A stretch of DNA of 64,000 nucleotides from Microbispora rosea. Its GTDB lineage: Bacteria; Actinomycetota; Actinomycetes; Streptosporangiales; Streptosporangiaceae. A model generated the notes under the pieces. It saw nothing but the letters and a program-made list of their open reading frames with translations. It was not told the DNA's origin and ran no database searches. Where the stretch lies: the NCBI RefSeq assembly GCF_900156315.1, contig NZ_FTNI01000027.1, positions 62,001 through 126,000 on the forward strand. The letters are read 5' to 3'. Below are positions 50,738 through 59,656 of this stretch, piece by piece (the first letter of the stretch is position 1; every line of letters begins with the position of its first letter). The position numbers and the translations under genes are program-made.

Positions 50738-53677
50738 ATGAAGCTGGTCATGGATGTCGCCGACCGCGAGGACCTCACCCTTCTCGAGCGGGCCCACGAA
50801 CGTTTCTGCGCCGGCGAACCCGTCGAGAGCGACGTTCGGCCCTGGGTGCTGACCTCATGGGAGCGCAGCCGGCACTTGGGTGTCGTGTCCTACCATATGC
50901 CCCCCGTGTACGACTCCGACGTCGACCTGCACGGTAGGCTCGCGCAGGCGGCCACGCCCGTGCTCGACGAGCTCGAAGCCCGCCTTTCCGGCATCAAGGT
51001 GGCCGTGGTCCTCGGTGACGAGCACGCCCGGGTGCTGCAGCGCCGGGTCGGCGAGCCGGCGCTCCTGCGGGGGCTCGACGACAACCAGGTGCTACCCGGC
51101 TTCGAATTCTCCGAGCAGGCCATCGGCACGAACGGCCTGGGCACCGCACTGGCCGAACGGCGTCCCGTCCTCGTCTGGGGCCGGGAACACTACCCGGACT
51201 CCATGAGCGGGCTGGTGTGCGCGGGCTCGCCCATTCGCGACCCGATCAGTGGCCGCGTCGAGGGCGTGCTCAACCTGGCGTGCCTGGACAAGTTCGCCGA
51301 CCCGGCGATGCTCGGCGTCGCCGTGAACGCGACCGACCGCATTGAGGAATGCCTGCTCGAACAGATCTCGCAGCGGGAGCAGGCGATGCTGCGCGCGTTC
51401 CTGGAGGCCCGGCGCCGGGGCGGCGAAGTGGGCGCCGTCACCGCCCAGCCGATCGACCGGGCCGGCCCGATCCTTTCGCACGACCGGCTACGCCTGCTGG
51501 AGAAGGCCACGGAGCTGATCTCCGCCGGCCAGGCGGTCGTCGCGGTGGTGCCGTTGTCGGGGGGCCGCACCGCCACCCTGGTCAGCCGCGTGATCGAGAA
51601 TCTCGCCGGAACGCGCGGCATCGCCGTGGAGGCCATCTTGACCGACGGCTCATTCTGGCACGTGACCTCCGGCTCCCGTGGGGATCACGGTGACGCATCG
51701 ACGACGCGCCGAGGACCACTCGCCCGAGCGGCCACACCTGTGCCCGTCCACCAGCCCCCCACCGCCGAACCCGCCATCGCCGCTGGTCCGGCATCCACTG
51801 TTTCGGCCCCGCGGGTCCCGGAATCTCCTCTGACAGCTGCTCCTCTCCCGGGCGCCCCTGTTTCCGACACCGCGGCCGATCGGTGGTTGCTCGCCGTGGG
51901 CGAGCCCGGTGTCGGGCGGCTCGCCGTCAAGGCGCGCGAACGGCTCAGCCTGATCTGGGAGGCCGGCTCCCGCGTCGGTACCAGCCTGGAGGTCACGCGG
52001 ACGGCTCAGGAACTGGCCGAGGTCGCCGTGCCCCGCTTCGCCGACTTCGTCGCCGTCGATCTGCCCGACCCCGTGCTACGTGGCGACGAGCCCGGCGTGC
52101 TCGACGCCGGGCTGCGCCGCATCGCCCTCGCCACCACCCTGCGGAACTTCGACCTGGAAGACGTCGGCGCGCTCACCCACCCGCCGCCGACCACGCCGCA
52201 GGGCCGTTGCCTGGCTGACGGGCGGTCGGTGCTCGAAGCTGAGCTGGATACCACGTTCTGGTGGACGCCGCAGGACCCGGAACGCGGCCGGAGAGTGCGT
52301 GAACAGGGCATTCACTCGCTCATGGTGGTGCCGATGCGGGCCCGGGACGTCACGCTCGGCGTGGCGAGCTTCTACCGTTCCCGGCGCATGGGCGCGTTCG
52401 AGGAGGATGACCTGACCCTGGCAGAGGAACTGGTCGGCCGTGCTGCGGTGTGCATCGACAACGCCCGCCGGTTCACCCGGGAGCACACCATGGCGGTGAC
52501 GCTGCAGCGCAGCCTGCTACCCCGGGGGTTGCCAGAGCAGGACGCGCTGGACGTGGCCTGGCGGTACCTCCCGGCGGAGGCCGGGGTGGGCGGGGACTGG
52601 TTCGACGTCATCCCGCTACCCGGCGCCCGCGTCGCCCTCGTTGTGGGCGACGTGGTCGGCCACGGCCTCCACGCCGCCGCCACCATGGGCCGGCTGCGCA
52701 CCGCGGTCCTCAACTTCTCCGTTCTCGACCTGCCGCCGGACGAGCTTCTGGCCCACCTGGACGACCTGGTCACCCGCATCGACAACGAGGAGAGCACCCG
52801 TGACGGCCCGGAGACCCACGAGTGCGAGGCGGTGACCGGGGCGACCTGCCTGTACGCCATCTACGATCCGGTGACCGGGGCGTGCACGATGGCCCGGGCC
52901 GGCCATGTGGGCCCCGCGGTGGTCCATCCAGATGGCACCGTCACATATCCGGACGTGCCGGTCTCCCCTCCGCTCGGCTTGGGCGGCCACCCCTTCGAAA
53001 CCACCGAGCTGCGCCTGCCCGAGGGCTCCCAACTGGTGCTGTACACCGACGGACTGATCGAGGACCGGCACCGGGACCTCCAGGCCGGGCTGGATGAGCT
53101 GCAAGGGGCGTTGGAGGGGGCCGCGGGGCGCACCCCGGAGGAGACGTGTCAGGCGGTGATCGACACGACACTGCCGCCACACCCCTCCGACGACATCGCG
53201 CTGCTGGTGGCGCGTACCCGGAAGCTTTCGCCATCAAAGGTGGCGCACTGGGATGTGCTACCAGACCCGGCGGCGGTGGCCTCGGTGCGTACCGAGTGCG
53301 GGGCGCAATTGCAGGCGTGGGGATTGGAGGACATCGGGTACACCACGGAACTGATCCTCAGCGAGCTGATCACCAACGCGATCAAATACGGGACGCCACC
53401 GATCACAGTACGGCTGCTGCACAGCCGCAGTTTGACATGCGAGGTGTCCGATGGCAGCAGCACCTCGCCACATCTACGCCGAGCGGCCACCACCGACGAA
53501 GGCGGCCGCGGCCTGTTCCTGGTCGCCCAGTTCGCCCAACGCTGGGGCACCCGCTACAACCCCCGCGGCAAAGTCATCTGGGCCGAACAACCCCTCCACG
53601 ACGGCGCCGCTGCCGCCACCATGGACGACACACCTGCCGACACCCTCCTCGCCCAGTTCGACGACCTCACCCTCTAA
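50738..53677 (+). CDS. GAF-SpoIIE phosphatase-HATPase regulatory protein
   Basis: A 979-residue cytosolic signalling protein. Residues ~10-225: AcoR-like GAF region (VRPWVLTSWERSRHLGVVSY, EQAIGTNGLGTALAERRPVL). ~300-380: Pro/Thr-rich linker. ~395-580: second GAF. ~590-830: PP2C/SpoIIE phosphatase (AEAGVGGDWFDVIPLPGARV, VGDVVGHG, LYTDGLIEDR, HPSDDIALLVAR). ~845-960: histidine-kinase-like ATPase (LILSELITNAIKYG, EGGRGLFLVAQFAQRWG). Having phosphatase and anti-sigma-kinase-like domains in one chain suggests it controls an anti-sigma-factor antagonist by both phosphorylation and dephosphorylation. GGGGGAGG precedes the ATG. Confidence 0.85.
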   Translation: MKLVMDVADREDLTLLERAHERFCAGEPVESDVRPWVLTSWERSRHLGVVSYHMPPVYDSDVDLHGRLAQAATPVLDELEARLSGIKVAVVLGDEHARVLQRRVGEPALLRGLDDNQVLPGFEFSEQAIGTNGLGTALAERRPVLVWGREHYPDSMSGLVCAGSPIRDPISGRVEGVLNLACLDKFADPAMLGVAVNATDRIEECLLEQISQREQAMLRAFLEARRRGGEVGAVTAQPIDRAGPILSHDRLRLLEKATELISAGQAVVAVVPLSGGRTATLVSRVIENLAGTRGIAVEAILTDGSFWHVTSGSRGDHGDASTTRRGPLARAATPVPVHQPPTAEPAIAAGPASTVSAPRVPESPLTAAPLPGAPVSDTAADRWLLAVGEPGVGRLAVKARERLSLIWEAGSRVGTSLEVTRTAQELAEVAVPRFADFVAVDLPDPVLRGDEPGVLDAGLRRIALATTLRNFDLEDVGALTHPPPTTPQGRCLADGRSVLEAELDTTFWWTPQDPERGRRVREQGIHSLMVVPMRARDVTLGVASFYRSRRMGAFEEDDLTLAEELVGRAAVCIDNARRFTREHTMAVTLQRSLLPRGLPEQDALDVAWRYLPAEAGVGGDWFDVIPLPGARVALVVGDVVGHGLHAAATMGRLRTAVLNFSVLDLPPDELLAHLDDLVTRIDNEESTRDGPETHECEAVTGATCLYAIYDPVTGACTMARAGHVGPAVVHPDGTVTYPDVPVSPPLGLGGHPFETTELRLPEGSQLVLYTDGLIEDRHRDLQAGLDELQGALEGAAGRTPEETCQAVIDTTLPPHPSDDIALLVARTRKLSPSKVAHWDVLPDPAAVASVRTECGAQLQAWGLEDIGYTTELILSELITNAIKYGTPPITVRLLHSRSLTCEVSDGSSTSPHLRRAATTDEGGRGLFLVAQFAQRWGTRYNPRGKVIWAEQPLHDGAAAATMDDTPADTLLAQFDDLTL

Positions 53678-53816
53678 CCTTGTCTTTTGACGTGCGCCAC
53701 GAGCGCGGCGGAAGGTGAGGTTCGACTGGATCCGCGTCGCTCGCCTGTCCAGTGCCAGAACTGCAGATCTCCGGATAGGCAAAACGCCTGTCCGTGAACG
53801 GGCCGGCCGCCCTTGC

Positions 53817-54533
53817 TCACCGGCCGACCGGCCCGGCGAGTTCGCCGCCCAACGTGTCCGGCGCGCTGAAGGTGCCCTGCCGGTTGATCGTGTGCCAGCG
53901 CAGTCGTACACCGAGGATGGCCGTGGCCACCGACTGGATCACCACGAGGTACATCAACTGGCGGTAGACGAACTGCTGCAGCGGCAGCACCCACAGCGCC
54001 GAGGCCCGCTCGCCGTCGAGGCGCAGCGCGTACCAGCCGGTCACCGCCTGCACGGCGACGAATCCGGCCCACACCGCGACGACCGGCAGCGGATCGCCCA
54101 CCACCGTGCTGTAGAACGCCATGAGGTCCACCACAGGCGCGAGCAGCGGCAGCACCACCTGGAACAGGGTCAGGTAACCCAGGCAGCGGCGGCCGAAGGA
54201 CGCCCCTCCCAGCAGCGAACGCCGGTGCTTCCACATGGCCTGCAGGGTGCCGTAGCACCAGCAGTAGCGCTGCTTCCACAGCTGGCCGAGCGTCGTCGGA
54301 GCCTCGGTCCAGGCCAGCACCTTCTCCACGTACACCACTCGCCAGCCGGCCCGGCACAGCGCCATCGTCAGGTCGGTGTCCTCGGCGAGCGTGTCCGTAC
54401 TCACCCCGCCCAGTGCCACCAGCGCCGAACGTCGGAACGCCCCGATCGCGCCCGGGACGGTCGCCCTGCAGTCAAGCAGCTCGAAGGCGCGCCGGTCCAG
54501 GTTGAACCCGATCACGTACTCGATGTGCTGCCA
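53817..54533 (-). pseudogene. Truncated GT2 (cellulose-synthase-like) glycosyltransferase
   Basis: Only the C-terminal half remains: WQHIEYVIGFNLDRRAF, then ALVALGGVSTDTLAEDTDLT (TED motif), QLWKQRYCWCYGTLQAMW (the QxxRW-like QRYCW) and several membrane helices. The catalytic DxD part is missing. Coding similarity ends at ~54533, exactly where an integrase remnant on the other strand begins, so the gene was cut by insertion or deletion. An intact homologue would polymerise or transfer a cell-surface glycan. Confidence 0.8.
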
Positions 54534-54535
54534 GG

Positions 54536-54706
54536 GTCCACGATGCCCGGCACACGGCGGCGACGCTGCTCCTGGAGCAGGGGATAGATATGCGGGTCGT
54601 TCAGGTGATCCTCGGGCACTCCCAGCTCACCACGACGAAGCGTTACACCCACGTCACGGAGAACCTGGCCGGCGACGCCATGGCGCGGATGGGCCGCGCG
54701 CTATAG
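54536..54706 (+). pseudogene. Tyrosine integrase C-terminal remnant, copy 2
   Basis: Frame VHDARHTAATLLLEQGIDMR, VVQVILGHSQLTTTKRYTHV, then ENLAGDAMARMGRAL and stop. It keeps the box II Arg-His and the catalytic Tyr; the N-terminal two thirds are gone. Its DNA is nearly identical to 38003-38164. It is followed by a terminator hairpin and, 85 bases on, the tRNA-derived att, the normal order int-att in actinomycete integrative elements. Confidence 0.85.
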
Positions 54707-54739
54707 GACTAGCAACCAACTGCAACCGCAAATGCAACC

Positions 54740-54778
54740 GGGCAGGCTTCCGAAGGATCATCATTCGGGAGTCTGCCC
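54740..54778. terminator. Hairpin after the integrase remnant
   Basis: Arms GGGCAGGCTTCCGAA and TTCGGGAGTCTGCCC (13 of 15 paired) with a nine-base loop. Confidence 0.55.
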
Positions 54779-54790
54779 AGCTCATTGAGG

Positions 54791-54834
54791 GTGGGGCGCC
54801 AGGGACTCGAACCCTGAACCGACGGATTAAAAGC
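54791..54834 (-). other. att-like 3' fragment of tRNA-Lys(UUU), copy 1
   Basis: On the minus strand this reads from the anticodon loop (CTTTTAA, anticodon UUU) through the variable loop, T arm (CAGGGTTCGAGTCCCTG) and acceptor strand GCGCCCC with discriminator A. The 5' half of a tRNA is absent. It is identical over 44 bp to 60121-60164. This is what remains when an element integrates at the 3' end of a tRNA gene. Confidence 0.85.
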
Positions 54835-54973
54835 TGATCGACGCCCTGGGCAAACGTGCTGTGACCTGGGGCCGAGTGTGCAGGTGAGTCCGGCCGCGTC
54901 CGCCTGCGTCCGGTGACGTTGCCGTCAACGGTTGCCGTCAGCTCGCAGGCCTCCCGGCCTGGTCACTCGGGCT
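54824..54973 (+). repeat. Dispersed ~150-bp repeat, copy 2
   Basis: Counterpart of 46264-46412, beginning inside the att fragment and ending at the GntR remnant. It contains TTGCCGTCA-N4-TTGCCGTCA, a possible operator or iteron pair. Confidence 0.8.
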
Positions 54974-55080
54974 TGTCGCGCTCTTTTGGAGCCGTAACGA
55001 AGCTGCCCATGCCGGGCTCGGTGTGGATCAAGCCGTCTGCCCTGAGCGCCCGCATGACCTTCTGGCCGGTGGACTGTCCT
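54963..55080 (-). pseudogene. GntR-family regulator remnant
   Basis: Reading minus: GQSTGQKVMRALRADGLIHT, then EPGMGSFVTAPKERDKPE and stop, the recognition helix and wing of a GntR HTH. Upstream the frame is broken, although weakly matching residues (LRQMLQPGNASRKPLT) continue in another frame to ~55150. pSAM2-type integrative elements carry a GntR repressor (KorSA), so this is probably a relic of the same kind of element. Confidence 0.65.
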
Positions 55081-55571
55081 GACCGTCAGCGGCTTGCGGG
55101 AGGCGTTTCCGGGCTGGAGCATCTGGCGAAGCTCGGCGGGACGCCTGTGTGCCACACGCGTCGCCTGACGAACGTGGATTACAACCGCGGCCTATGCCAG
55201 ACCATCGACTGCGATGATGTCGCCGAACTGGCGCAGGAACTCCGCCGGCAAGCCGGGCTGGCTGTCACTCCGCCCAACGGCGAAGGGCAGTGCCCTGCCG
55301 CTTGGGACACCTCGTACTGAGCACGGCACCACGTGGACGCGAAACTGCGGGGCCTCGTCCAGGACCCGGCGGACCTGTTGGACCGACCGGGCGCGGTGGA
55401 CGCCGACAAGACGTACTCCTCCTACGGCAACAGGGACGTCCGCGCACAGTCACCCGCTCGTCTGACTGATCCGCCGTCCTGCATTGGCCGAATACGTCCA
55501 TGCGTCTACTGGCACGACAACGACATCCCAGTGGTCAAGGCGTCCGCCGGTGTTTTTGGGGGGGAAAGGTA
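55081..55571. other. Relic DNA without a supported gene
   Basis: Short open frames on both strands (for example + 55113-55320 and + 55333-55614) have no recognisable family and no convincing ribosome site. I treat this as degraded element DNA. Confidence 0.5.
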
Positions 55572-55898
55572 TTACTTCTCGGCCGTACCGGGTTTCCCGC
55601 TGATGGACTCCTGATAGATGTCCGCGTAGGTGCGCGAGTCCTTGATCAGGTCGTCGCAGAAGGCGGCGACGTCGTTGCCGATGAGTTCCAGGACTCCTTT
55701 GCGGGCCCCGACTCCCTCCTCGAAGAAATCGACGATCCCCGAGAGCAGGGACCCGTCAGCCAGTCCGACCGGTCCGACCTTGAAGAAGTACCGCTGAATC
55801 TCCTTGTAGACGATCTGGTAGTCCGGCGGGAGCGCCTTGACGCGGGCCATGTGCGCCCGCCACTGCTTCTTGCCCTCGATGATGTCTTGGATGCCCAC
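55572..55898 (-). CDS. DUF1048 protein 1
   Basis: A 108-residue helical protein of the DUF1048 family (KQWRAHMARVKALPPDYQIV; FCDDLIKDSRTYADIYQESI). These small proteins usually sit directly downstream of PadR regulators, as here, and their role is unknown. It is the last gene of the PadR operon and starts one base after its paralogue. Confidence 0.8.
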   Translation of the reverse strand: MGIQDIIEGKKQWRAHMARVKALPPDYQIVYKEIQRYFFKVGPVGLADGSLLSGIVDFFEEGVGARKGVLELIGNDVAAFCDDLIKDSRTYADIYQESISGKPGTAEK

Positions 55899-55899
55899 G

Positions 55900-56256
55900 T
55901 CAGCCTCCTAGCCGGCCCAATTTCCTTGCGACGTTCCTGTTCAGCTGCTCGCGCCACCGGTCGCGAAAGCTTCGAGCACCTGCTCCGCCGGCCAGTGCCG
56001 CGCAAAAGCCCGGGATGTCGTCACCCAGCACCTCGTGAATGCTCTGCCCGTCGGACGCCGTCTCTTCGAGCAGCCCCAGAGCACCATCGAGAATCGGCAT
56101 CAAATTTCGACCTGTGAAGTCACCGTAGAGAAAAAGATGACCCGTGATCTCTTCCCATGCTGCCCGGTAGTCGGCCGGCAACGCCGCGGCACGGGCTTCG
56201 AACGCCTTCCAATCCCTGGTGAGATCGCTGCCTGTAATGGTCTCCCAGAATTTCAT
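55900..56256 (-). CDS. DUF1048 protein 2
   Basis: A 118-residue paralogue of the next gene (DLTRDWKAFEARAAALPADY; IHEVLGDDIPGFCAALAGGA). AAGGAGGG precedes the ATG at 56256, which overlaps the PadR stop (ATGA). Translation is therefore coupled to PadR. Confidence 0.8.
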   Translation of the reverse strand: MKFWETITGSDLTRDWKAFEARAAALPADYRAAWEEITGHLFLYGDFTGRNLMPILDGALGLLEETASDGQSIHEVLGDDIPGFCAALAGGAGARSFRDRWREQLNRNVARKLGRLGG

Positions 56257-56579
56257 CTTCCACCCTCCTTGAGCTTGTCGATCCGCGACGTGATGTACTC
56301 CCATTTCGCCCAGAACTTCGCGAGTTCTTCGCTCCCGGCGTCGTTGAGCGCGTAGAACTTGCGCGGCGGGCCCTGTTCGGACGGTCGTTTCGTCACCTGG
56401 ACGAGCCCGTTCTTCTCCAGTCGCAGCAGGATGGTGTAAACCGTCCCCTCGACGACGTCCGCGAAGCCGAGTTCGTTCAGCCGACGCGTGATGGCGTACC
56501 CGTAGGTCGGCTCGCTACCGATGATTTCGAGCACGCAACCCTCGAGCGTGCCCTTCAGCATCTCCGTCAGGTTGTCCAA
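56253..56579 (-). CDS. PadR-family regulator
   Basis: A 108-residue winged-helix repressor: MLKGTLEGCVLEIIGSEPTY, GYAITRRLNELGFADVVEGT, then the wing RPSEQGPPRKFYALNDAG and a C-terminal dimerisation helix. It is first in an operon with two DUF1048 genes. AGTAC-type half-sites before this gene and before the nearby ABC exporter suggest that it represses both and responds to an exporter substrate. Confidence 0.88.
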   Translation of the reverse strand: MDNLTEMLKGTLEGCVLEIIGSEPTYGYAITRRLNELGFADVVEGTVYTILLRLEKNGLVQVTKRPSEQGPPRKFYALNDAGSEELAKFWAKWEYITSRIDKLKEGGR

Positions 56580-56600
56580 CGTGGGTCCTCTTCCGTCCCT

Positions 56601-56616
56601 AGTACTTCGTGGTACT
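56601..56616. promoter_or_regulatory. PadR operator candidate
   Basis: AGTAC-N6-GTACT inverted repeat (AGTACTTCGTGGTACT) about 22 bases upstream of the PadR start, where autorepression would act. Related AGTACT/GTAC sites recur at 59657-59700. Confidence 0.55.
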
Positions 56617-56715
56617 GGGTAGTGCTATACAGTATCACAGAGTAGTGGCGTGGTGGGCGCTTACCTGCCCCCGGCCGGTAAGCCGGATGTACGGGCGGGG
56701 AAGTCCCGGCTTCTA

Positions 56716-57719
56716 CTACGCGTCCCAGGTGACCGGGAGGCTCTTGACGCCGTAGATGTCGGCGATCTCCGGGCGCAGGGGAACCTCTTCGGCGGGTACG
56801 GCCAGGCGCAGGGTGGGGAAGCGGTTGAGGAGCGCGGGGAACGCGACGCGCATCTCGACACGGGCGAGCTGCTGGCCCAGGCACTGGTGGATGCCGTGAC
56901 CGAAGGCGAGGTGGCCGCCGTCCTGCCTGCGCAGGTCGAGGGTGTGGGGGTTGGGGAAGCGGTCGGGGTCGCGGTTGGCGGTATTGAGGGACAAGATGAC
57001 CATCGTCCCCGCCTTACGGTGTGGCCGGCCAGTTCAACGTCCTCCAGCGCGACCCGGTAGAACTGCTTGGCGACGGACAGGTACCGCAGCAGCTCTTCCA
57101 CGGCCTGGTCGACGAGGGTGGGGTCGGCGCGCAGGGCGTTGAGCTGGTCCGGGTTCTCCAGCAGGGCAAAGGTGCCGAGGGCCAGCATGTTGGCTGTGGT
57201 GTCGAAGCCGGCCGACAGCAGGATCAGGGCCATGCCCTGCAGCTCCTCGTCGGTCAGGTCGCTGTCGAGCAGGTCGGTGAGCACGTCGTCGGTAGGGTTG
57301 GCGCGCTTGGCGGCCACCAGCTCAGCAAGGTACTGCTGGGTGGCGAGGTAGGCGGCGATCAGCTCTTCGTCACTGGCCTCGCCGCCGAGGAACTTGTCGA
57401 TGTTGTCCTGGAAGCGGCCCCGGTCCTCGTACGGCACGCCCAGCAGCTCGCAGATGACGATGGCCGGGATGGGCTTGGCGAACGCGGTCACCAGGTCCGC
57501 CTGCGGCCCTGCCTTCTCCATGGCGTCCAGGTGCTCGGCGAGGATTGAGCGGACCAGGTCGTAGCCGGTGACCAGCCAGCCCTGGTGCCCGTCGGGGAAG
57601 GGGAAGCGGCTGATCGGGCCGTGCTCGCGGGCCTCGACCAGTTCCTTGGGCGGGTCGAAGGGACATCCGGACTGGCGTTCGGCGGGCATCGGCGTGACGG
57701 TGTGAAGGGATTCAGTCAA
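56716..57719 (-). pseudogene. Cytochrome P450 gene with internal deletion and frameshift
   Basis: Actinomycete CYP105/107-like P450. The N-terminal part (QSGCPFDPPKELVEAREHGP) runs to LVTGYDLVRSILAEHL, where ~60-70 residues including the C-helix His-Arg heme contact are missing in frame. The I-helix (LILLSAGFDTTANML) and ExxR (EELLRYL) follow. Near 57010 one base is lost, and the rest (VILSLNTANRDPDRFPNP, FGHGIHQCLGQQLARVEMR with the heme Cys) lies in another frame to 56716. Two independent lesions make a functional enzyme very unlikely. Confidence 0.85.
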
Positions 57720-57976
57720 GACCTTTCCTTGTCTCCCGGTAGTACGTGTTGCGTGCTTGAAGGGTGCGGCAGGGAATGGTCACGAGCTCCATGCTCTGGG
57801 CCATGGTGGAGGCCGTTCGCCACTCTCACGGGTATGGATCAGCGGCTACCGCATGGCCCGCTGCGGTCCTGCTCACAGCCCAGCGCTCAGCTCGCGTAGA
57901 TCCCCTGGAAGCTTCCGGCCGGCGGCGCGAGATGAGTCGAGGAAGGCTGTTCTCTTCAGGGCAACCGCACTGTTCC

Positions 57977-58741
57977 CTAGGAGATCTTGCGGCGGTAGGT
58001 GTTCATGGCGAAGACGTACGAGACGATGAGGATGCCGATGCACCAGGCCAGTGCGATCCAGATGCCGTTGCCGACCGGCTGCTCGGCGAACAGGTTGCGG
58101 ATGGCGTTGACGATGGAGGTCACGGGCTGGTTCTCGGCGAAGACGCGCACCACGGTGGGCATGGTGTCGGTGGGCACGAACGCCGAGCTGAGGAACGGCA
58201 GGAAGATGAGCGGGTAGGAGAATGCGCTCGCGCCCTCCATGGTCTTGGCCGACAGGCCGGGGATGACGGCGATCCAGGTCAGCGCCAGGGTGAACAGAAT
58301 CAGGATTCCGCCGACCGACAGCCAGGCCAGCACGCCCGCCCCCGAGCGAAAGCCCATGAGCAGGGCCACGAGCATCACGACCACGAGCGAGACCAGATTG
58401 GCGACCAGCGAGGTCAGCACGTGCGCCCACAGCACCGACGACCGCGCGGTAGGCATCGACTGGAAGCGCTCGAAGATGCCGCCCTTCATGTCCATGAACA
58501 GCCGGTACGCGGTGTAGGCGATGCCCGAGGCGACCGTGATGAGCAGGATGCCGGGCAGCATGTAGTTCACGTACGACGAGTTCGATCCGGTGTTGATCGC
58601 GCCGCCGAAGACGTAGACGAACATCAGCATCATGGCGATCGGCATGATCGCGGTCGTGATGATGGTGTCGGGGCTGCGGGTGATGTGGCGCAGAGAGCGT
58701 CCCAGTAGGACGGTGGTGTCGCCGAAGAAATGCTTGCTCAT
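57977..58741 (-). CDS. ABC-2 type permease (DrrB-like)
   Basis: A 254-residue permease with six helices (TIITTAIMPIAMMLMFVYVF; MLPGILLITVASGIAYTAYR; and a conserved FLSSAFVPTDTMPTVVRVFA). It resembles daunorubicin-resistance DrrB and pairs with the ATPase gene ten bases upstream. Likely exports a hydrophobic drug or secondary metabolite. Confidence 0.88.
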   Translation of the reverse strand: MSKHFFGDTTVLLGRSLRHITRSPDTIITTAIMPIAMMLMFVYVFGGAINTGSNSSYVNYMLPGILLITVASGIAYTAYRLFMDMKGGIFERFQSMPTARSSVLWAHVLTSLVANLVSLVVVMLVALLMGFRSGAGVLAWLSVGGILILFTLALTWIAVIPGLSAKTMEGASAFSYPLIFLPFLSSAFVPTDTMPTVVRVFAENQPVTSIVNAIRNLFAEQPVGNGIWIALAWCIGILIVSYVFAMNTYRRKIS

Positions 58742-58751
58742 CGTGGTTTCC

Positions 58752-59516
58752 TTATGCCTTCGTGCCGATGAGGGTGAGGAAGACGTCCTCGAGTGTCGGC
58801 TGCTTCTCGACGTACTCGACCCTGGCGGGCGGGAGGAGCTGCTTGAGCTCGGTGAGGGTGCCGTTGACGATGATCCGGCCCTCGTGCAGGATCGCGATCC
58901 GGTCGGCGAGGTGTTCGGCCTCGTCCAGGTATTGCGTGGTGAGCAGCACTGTGGTGCCGTTCTCGGCGAGCTCCTTGACGGCCTGCCACACCTCTATGCG
59001 CGCCTGGGGGTCGAGCCCCGTGGTCGGTTCGTCCAGGAAGATGACCGGCGGGTTGCCAATGAGGCTCATCGCGATGTCGAGGCGGCGGCGCATGCCACCG
59101 GAGTACGTCGACACCTTCCGGGCGCCCGCGTCGGTCAGCGAGAAGCGGGCGAGCAGGTCGTCGGCGATCTTGCCGGGGTTTCTGAGGTGCCGCAGCCGGG
59201 CGACGAGCACCAGGTTCTCCCGCCCGCTGAGGATCTCGTCGACGGCGGCGAACTGTCCGGTGAGGCTGATCGACTCGCGTACGCCGGCGGCCTGGGTGGC
59301 GACGTCGAAGCCGTTCACGCGTGCGGTGCCGGCGTCGGCCTTGAGCAGCGTGGACAGGATCTTCACGGCGGTGGTCTTGCCCGCTCCGTTGGAGCCGAGC
59401 AGGGCGAAGATGCTGCCGCGCGCCACGGTGAAGTCCACGCCGCGCAGCACCTTGAGTTCCTTGTACGACTTCTCCAGGCCGTGCACCTGGATCGCCGGGG
59501 CCTGTTGTGTCGTCAT
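58752..59516 (-). CDS. ABC ATPase (DrrA-like)
   Basis: A 254-residue ATPase, shorter than classical DrrA (~330), with Walker A LLGSNGAGKTT, signature YSGGMRRRLDIAMSL, Walker B VIFLDEPTTGLD and the H-loop TTQYLDEAEHLAD. It energises the permease downstream. Its ATG overlaps the stop of a 39-residue ORF (ATGA). Confidence 0.9.
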   Translation of the reverse strand: MTTQQAPAIQVHGLEKSYKELKVLRGVDFTVARGSIFALLGSNGAGKTTAVKILSTLLKADAGTARVNGFDVATQAAGVRESISLTGQFAAVDEILSGRENLVLVARLRHLRNPGKIADDLLARFSLTDAGARKVSTYSGGMRRRLDIAMSLIGNPPVIFLDEPTTGLDPQARIEVWQAVKELAENGTTVLLTTQYLDEAEHLADRIAILHEGRIIVNGTLTELKQLLPPARVEYVEKQPTLEDVFLTLIGTKA

Positions 59517-59632
59517 CGCTTAGTCCTGTCTTCTCTTTCGGGGTTCTCTGCCGGCGGCGCGTTCGATGGCACTGGCGAACCGATGCCGTTCCCAGGCGTT
59601 CCCTTGGGCATCTCCGTCAGCTGCTTGCCCAT
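59513..59632 (-). CDS. 39-residue ORF translationally coupled to the ABC ATPase
   Basis: ATG at 59632 preceded by AAGGGGGTG. The product begins MGKQLTEMPKGTPGNGIGSP, is rich in Pro, Asn and Glu, and ends EDRTKR. Its TGA overlaps the ATPase ATG (ATGA). It is hydrophilic with no membrane segment. It could be a leader peptide controlling exporter expression or a small accessory protein; neither is known. Confidence 0.6.
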   Translation of the reverse strand: MGKQLTEMPKGTPGNGIGSPVPSNAPPAENPEREDRTKR

Positions 59633-59656
59633 GGAACACCCCCTTTTCGTCTACTT

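Noticed and set aside
54791..54834. A tRNA-Lys gene
   Set aside because: Only the anticodon-loop-to-3' half is present; the adjacent sequence cannot form the D arm or the acceptor 5' strand. Same for 60121-60164.
55113..55614. Two plus-strand open frames as accessory genes
   Set aside because: No family resemblance, no ribosome site, and they overlap relic DNA beside the GntR remnant.
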